Shown: one piece after another, positions 58,143 to 64,000 of the stretch
How positions within the stretch are numbered: position 1 is the stretch's first letter
Layout: every line of letters begins with the position of its first letter
Assembly: GCF_958298935.1 (NCBI RefSeq)
Contig: NC_084924.1
Coordinates: 558,001 to 622,000, forward strand
Direction of reading: 5' to 3'
DNA: 64,000 nucleotides
Source of the DNA: Phragmites australis
Lineage: Eukaryota > Streptophyta > Magnoliopsida > Poales > Poaceae
Made by a program: the position numbers and the translations under genes
The notes under the pieces: generated by a model
Told to the model about the DNA's origin: nothing
What the model saw: the letters and a program-made list of their open reading frames with translations, nothing else
Databases searched by the model: none

Positions 58143-59657
58143 TCATGCACACACTACTAGCTTCTCTCTCCTTCTCAGATGCATGAGCAGAAGGAGAGCG
58201 GGGGGAGATAAATGGATGGGATGTTTTTAGATTCTAGTAAGAGTGTGTGCGTGCGTCTTTTCAGTCACAAGCTGAGGTGAGGCCAAACGATCTGTATTTA
58301 TTTGGGCACAGGCTACAGCTCCAGGAACTGTTCATACCAACTGTGGGCAGCTCATTGCACCACAGTTCACGGAGACTCGATGTCAAGGAGAAGAGACGGT
58401 GGCCATCCATCCATCTCTCGGTTAGGACCGATGGCTCTGGTTGATGATAAGATTTTATATATATAGCGGTTATTATAGCTATGATTGATTTAATATGATA
58501 TTTTTAGATTAAATTAAATGTGCGGGAGTGGATCGAATCAAACAGGTGGTCTTTGATTAAGGTGATCTTCGACTAAGCGACCACGGTGATTCGATCAAGC
58601 GACTACAGTGATACTTCACCAGGCAGCCACATGATCTTCGACCAGGCGTCCACGAAGATCTTCGGCCATGGTGATCTCTGACCAAGTGGTTAAGACCAAG
58701 GAGTTGGTTAATAGCACGTCCTAAAGCCATAATTATATAATTAAGTCTAATCATGCTTCGTAAGCATTAGGTTTAATTTTGAGTAATTTTGTTTCGAGGC
58801 ATTAGAGCACTTGATTTTAAATCAATTGGATAGAAAGAAATAAATTTGCAGTTGAAACAGACTTCTTTCTCTAGCATGTGGGACCCATATAGGTAGCCAA
58901 CAACCCCATCTCCTCTTGGGTAGCAACCCCCATCCACTCCCTCACTCCCACCATGCTCTCTCTCTCCTTCTCCCATTTCCAACCGGCCAAGGAGAGAGCA
59001 GCCCTCTCTCTCTCTCAAGCCCTCTCTCTTTCTCCCTCGATTCCTCCCTCTAGAAGCCGAATCGAGACACGCATGTGATATTCACGCAATCACTAGCTCC
59101 TAAGCATCTCATCCATCCAATTTATTTTTATTTTCCTGAAAGATTCGAGTCATTCTTGATGTTTTTGCTTGAAGCACGAGGAACCACGGTTGGGCTCCTC
59201 TTCCCAAACGATTTCTTTGTTTCCTTCATCACCCGGTGGTCACCAACCTCCACAAGCACCGTGGGTAAGTCCCTTAGGCTTTCCTTGGCAATAATACGTG
59301 AATTGGTGGGTTGATTTCGAGTTTGGAGCTAAGTTTGTGGAATTTTCTAGTTCTTAAGCTTTTGAGTAAAAAGAGAGGATTATGGTGAGATTTGTGCTAT
59401 GAATCGTGTTGCTAGGTTAGTAAGTGAGTTCTAGACTCTATGAACTATTTTAAACATATTTCCCTTTGGTTTGGAGAGGCTAGCAAATCAAATCGGCCGA
59501 GTTTTCCTCCTCGAAGCAACCTCTCTGGATAACCTGGATAGTCCGAGTGGAACCCGGATAGTCTAGGTAGCCCAATGAAAACCCCGATGAATTGTGCTTG
59601 AAAATCGTTAGGTTTAGAGTGCAAGTTGAGTCTAAAACCCTTTGTATAGTGTGTGTA

Positions 59658-59700
<43 letters not shown>
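59658..59700. repeat. (TA)n microsatellite, about 21 units
   Basis: A run of alternating T and A inside the non-coding part of the gypsy element; frames crossing it (YIYIYI) are artefacts. Confidence 0.9.
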
Positions 59701-59703
<3 letters not shown>

Positions 59704-61528
59704 TATATAGGATAGATTTAACATGCGAGTCAAATCGGCCGAGGAAGATCATCGAGAAGCGCAAGTCCAGGTTAAACCCAGATAGTCCAGGTTAAACTAG
59801 GAGGGTCCGGGTAATTCACGGTGCTTTTAATCGAGCACCCTTGCTTGGAGCCTCACCCAGATAATCCCTCTAACATGGATAATCCGGGTTAAACCTGGAG
59901 GCGGTCTAGGTTAATTCGATTTAGATTTAGCAGAGAACCCCCGTCTGGAGTACAACCTGGAGGTTTCGAGTTCAACCTGGAGTCTCCGGCCTCCTTTTAG
60001 ATTTTTAACATTGTTTAGATCGCAAAAATTGCTATTATTTTACATGTCTTGCACTTTTAGCTTGTTGTTATGCATATCGTAGCATACATTATTGTGCCTC
60101 ATTCATGCTCATCATTGCATGTGATCTTCTTTAGTGAATGAGGTTCCGGAGCATGATGCGGGTGTGGTTGAAGGTGACATCGAGACACGGGTTCTATGAA
60201 TTCTGTGTTGGTAGCATCAGGCAGCCATCTGAGTAGTAAGGCAAGCATCTAAGCTTGTTTCTCCCATTAATTTAGATCATATGCGTCTAATGTGATAAAA
60301 TATGTTTTATATATGTTATTCATGCTATTGAGTCGATGTCGAGTCTTGTTTGGGTAGAACCTATGTTGATGCATTATACACTATCTTAAGTTATTGATGG
60401 TCCATCTCCTTGTATGGGGTTTAACTTGATGATGGTCTAGTTTAAAAGTTAACCGAAATGCTTAGCCATGCATAGATTCTTCGGTAGAAGTCACGCAGTG
60501 GTTCAACCTTGTTCGTGAGCTATAAGCTTTAATTACTGTCACTTTGATAACAATGTTGGGTTGATGGTATTGGTTGGTTGAGTAGTGAGGATAAGGCTAG
60601 ATGCGGACGGTGTTAAAGGTGTTTCTCCTGTCCTGATGTGGAGTTCCCCGAGGTAGGTCGGCAGAGGAACCCAGACATAGTAGACCGCTTACGTCGCTTA
60701 AGCATCAATCTTTGTTACAGTTGGCTCTTGCACTTACAATTCTTACCACATATCGATCTAATGGTAAGATAAGCTGAATACCTCTGTAGCTTTAATCATT
60801 TGAGATTGCACATCGACGGTGTGAGCAGGCAGGCTTGTAAGAGACACTTGAGGTTACTCCGAGAGTTAACCTAAGTGGGCTCCGCACCGAGCAATGTCTA
60901 ATTCAAATGGTTGGGGCTTATTGGGAAAGGTTGACACGAGTACCCCTTAGGTGGACTTATGTGGTCACTCAAGCCGTATGGTCCTCGAGTCTTGTGGGTA
61001 AAGTTGTACCACCTGTAGGGTGTAAAATATTTTAAAATACCACATTCTCAGTCATGAGCATGTTTTTGTCCATTTGCAGCAATCGTAGAATTACAATCGA
61101 TCAAAAATGCAATGCATCTATCTTTTTACCTAGCTCTTGTAGTCCCGTCCATTTTTCCTCTCCCTCCTGCTGCTACTCGTTCTTGATCTTGATGACCAAG
61201 GACAAGTCGCCAGTCATCTGCACTCTGACGGTGTCCCTCCCGAGTGTGGGTGACGACGAAGGTCCAACGGCATGGCACCACGACTATGGTTTCCTAGGCG
61301 CTGCCTATCAAATAGTTAACGTCGGAACTTCTAATCTGCCGATTATCCTGGTCAGAACTTTTGGTCCAGGATTGCACATGAGGTGCTCAGTGTTTGGCGT
61401 GTGGCATCTTTTCTCGTTAACACACTTTTTGGTGCTTCCACTAGGGAAGAAGACTTTCGGCTATCCTCTAATCGAATTCTAAAGCCCTAGACATGTCTAC
61501 TTAAGAGATTGACAAAAATAACATCATC

Positions 61529-63930
61529 ATGGCGTCCTACGACAAATTGTTGGTAAAAGCGCATCTAGCGATCGAGGCCAACTTAGAGCAACGTCGGCGA
61601 CAACTCCTCCCGTGCTACATAAAAACTCAGCAAGGTGTGTTCAAGAAAAAGATTCTTCGTCGTCTGCCATCAAAAACCCTAAGGTACCAGCCACTATAAG
61701 TGCTCAACGCCATCCCTCGCATGAAGATGTTGTTAATATGATCTATCAATCTGTCGGTGCAACTATGGCTAATACCATCCAAAAGATGGTTGAGGATACG
61801 TTGGCTGAGAGGATTCGACCTTTATTTTTACAAATACATGAGGAACAAGGTTTGAAGGAACCTATTGCTAGTAATGCTAATGCTTCAAATCCTTATGCTG
61901 TCGTGAATAACCCTCATGTTGACCAAAATTATATGGGTAGTGTTACATCTAATCATGTCACTTCTCATGCTATTAAAACTAATATGACATAAAACTTGTA
62001 TCAAACATCATATTTTAATCACCATGCTTCAACTTCGGCTCAACCTTATAGAGCCAAAAGTTATCCTAATATGCAAACACCGTATGACCAAAACATAGCA
62101 TATAGTATTCTGCCTATACCACCGCAAGAGTCAGGTATCCCTTATGGGCCACCTTCTGTTACTTCCCATACACCGAATTTACCTACATCATAGCTTCATC
62201 CAATAGTTAACCCTGCTCGACCTGTGGTCGATTATGCTGAAATCATATGAGAATAAGTAGCTACTGTGCTAAGAGAACAATTTGACATGGAGATTAGAAG
62301 AAAAGCTCGTGCATATAAAAGATATATCCCAAGTACTATGACATAATCCCATACACCGTGGTTTCAAAATTCCCGATTTTGTGAAATTCACCGGGGAAGA
62401 TAATAGAACCACTAGGAAGCATGTGGATCAATTCCTTGCGCAATTGGGTGAAGCTAGTTCCAATGATATCCTGAAAAATAGATTATTTCCTTTGTCATTA
62501 TTTGGAACTGCTTTTTACATGGTTTACATCCCTTACTTCTAATTATGTATATGTATGGTCTTAACTAGAAGAAATATTTCATGAATATTTTTATAGTGCT
62601 GACACTGAATTGAGACTTTCACATCTGATGTTGGTTAAATAAAAATACAATAACCTATTGCTGATTATATTAGGAGCTAGATTTAGGGATACAAAGAATA
62701 GATGTTTTAACTTGACAATTTCTGAAAGAGACTTAGCCAAATTAGCTTACTCGGGTTTATTGTCGCATCTTAAGGAAAAGCTAAAAGGTTATGATTTTCA
62801 TGATGTTAGTCAAGTCTTGCAAAGAGCTCTGGCACAGGAGAGCCAGGCTAAAGAGTCAAGAAGTTTTCAAAGATCAAATGACAAAATAAGAGTCAATCGT
62901 CCTAATGTTCACATGCTTTACGAATCTGTAAATTCAGACGATGGTGATGTTGATGTGTGTGTGGCCGAATGGGCTTGGTCTTCTAAGTCTAAACCATTCG
63001 TTTGCTCCTAAGAATCAGCAAGAAGAAATCAAATTTACTTTTGATGTAGAAAAGTGCGATAGAATTTTTTATTACATGCTACAAGGAAAGCAAATTAAGA
63101 TATCTCATGGTCATGTAATTCCGCCATTAGATGAATTGAAGAGGCAAGCTTATTGCAAATGGAATAATTTTTATTCTCATGCGACTAATGATTGCAATAT
63201 TTTTCGTCAACAAATTCAATCAGCCATTAATGAAGGATGATTGAAATTTACGGAGATGCAAGTGGACAAGCAACCATTCCCGGTTAATGTGGTTGATCTC
63301 CAAGACAAGAGCATCTTAATTCAGCCAACTAAGCCGAATCAATTAAAGGTTAAATGTAATCATTGGTGAACAAAGACCTAAACCTTTGGGGAAGAATAAA
63401 AACTTGTTAAGAGAGGTGTTACTTGAGAAACCTTCGGAAGGCAGGGAATCCATCAAGATTGTGATGAACACTTCAACTGTCGGGGGCATAATAATGCTAA
63501 GCCAATGATGATCAAGCCAAAGAGCCAAAGGTTGGCAAGTGGAAAGTCAATGAGGTGGAGAGACATGACAAGGTTGAGAAATTCAAGCCCACCTTCAAGC
63601 AACTCTTGTCCAAATATGAGAAGGACAAGGCCATCTAAGCACATATGAATTGGCCAAGAGGGTTTAAGCGGCCAAGATCACCTTCAAGGCAAGGGGTGCA
63701 TATTCATCATCAACCAAGGGAGGACCGTGTTGTTGCCATTTGCCCACTACTTAGTCCGTCACCGCCATTGTCGTGGATGTTCCCTCTAATGCCCTTTCCT
63801 CCTTGCCAACGTGGGGCTATGATGGTATGTGGATGTCGTTGCCTCCTCCGATGCAATTTGCTCCTTTTCATCTGGGATGGGCAGCACCATAGAGGTCGGT
63901 ATTTGATAGAATCTGTCCATGACTGATTGT
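61529..63930 (+). pseudogene. Ty3/gypsy gag region, heavily frameshifted
   Basis: In order: MASYDKLLVKAHLAIEANLE; NTIQKMVEDTLAERIRPLFL; a P/Y/N-rich middle; a block at about 62340-62640 with KFTGEDNRTT-like sequence in shifted frames; FRDTKNRCFNLTISERDLAK; LAYSGLLSHLKEKLKGYDFH; VSQVLQRALAQESQAKESRS; KFTFDVEKCDRIFYYMLQGK; YCKWNNFYSHATNDCNIFRQ; and near 63830 MQFAPFHLGWAAP. The LSHLKEKL-VSQVLQRALAQE and CKW-N-SHATNDCN-FR pattern is typical of grass gypsy gag. Many stops and frame changes show long inactivity. Confidence 0.75.
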
Positions 63931-64000
63931 GGTATATAAATTGGTCTAGTGATGTTCCACATGCTAAAATCTAAAGAAAATATACAAGGCCAAAGAGAGC

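Larger units (their letters stand above)
58446..64000 (+). mobile_element. Degenerate Ty3/gypsy retrotransposon, leader/LTR and gag; runs off the right edge
   Basis: Gag-like coding on plus from 61529 is preceded by about 3 kb of non-coding sequence with CT-rich and repeated blocks. These are GATCTTCGACCAGGCG-like repeats at 58555-58690, a pyrimidine block at 58960-59050, CCTGGATAGTCCGAG-like repeats at 59520-59960, and GAATGAGGTTCCGGAGCATG at 60135, as is usual for long-LTR grass gypsy elements. The left boundary is approximate and no primer-binding site was found. Pol lies outside the window or is lost. Confidence 0.6.

Noticed and set aside
1..64000. Searched by eye for tRNA, rRNA, CRISPR, known microRNA sequences and biosynthetic clusters
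   Set aside because: No cloverleaf, no direct-repeat/spacer array and no familiar conserved miRNA 21-mer was seen; functional genes in the window are unrelated in pathway.

Overview
This window is nuclear DNA from a grass (Poaceae). The evidence is GT-AG spliced genes with grass-type products, GC-rich first exons, AT-rich intergenic sequence, and a dense mix of grass transposon families. I cannot name the species.

Six host genes look functional. In order they are: an SnRK1 beta-gamma (SNF4-like) subunit on the minus strand, cut by the left edge (182-5687); a plastid acyl carrier protein on plus (7656-9614); a plastid PPR-SMR protein of the SVR7/ATP4 type on minus (17217-19346); a small RADIALIS-like SANT/MYB gene on minus (23231-23625); a chloroplast outer envelope pore protein of the OEP24 type on minus (36321-39281); and a group IIe WRKY transcription factor on minus (54014-58064). 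Exon junctions were placed by eye on GT/AG sites and all keep frame. SNF4-like and ACP are divergent, about 2 kb apart. Three of the six products act in plastids (ACP, PPR-SMR, OEP24), but they are not a cluster.

The remainder is mostly mobile or decayed sequence. 10.6-12.1 kb holds the 3' end of a Ku80 gene with frameshifts. Beside it lies a LINE (about 12.4-15.9 kb) that is itself split by a second, 5'-truncated LINE. 20.0-22.1 kb holds a 2-oxoglutarate dioxygenase pseudogene broken at the exact start of a Copia LTR. 22372-22907 is a short hAT element with a perfect 8-bp target duplication. 25.5-27.9 kb is a CACTA-type relic. 29.4-31.1 kb is the 3' half of a chlorophyll synthase gene with a frameshift and a lost splice donor. 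32156-36021 is a full PIF/Harbinger element with terminal inverted repeats, a TAA target duplication and a nearly intact but disabled transposase. 39.8-43.6 kb is a retroelement with a gag-like ORF on minus. 43.6-44.9 kb is a ZMYM/TTF-type hAT transposase relic. 48.2-49.0 kb holds two MITE-like elements. 58.4-64.0 kb is a degenerate Ty3/gypsy leader and gag.

I found no operon-like or defence-like novel system, no tRNA or rRNA gene and no CRISPR. The most interesting points are the nested insertions, the gene fragments with conserved splice sites but few lesions (Ku80, chlorophyll synthase), and the nearly intact Harbinger element beside OEP24.
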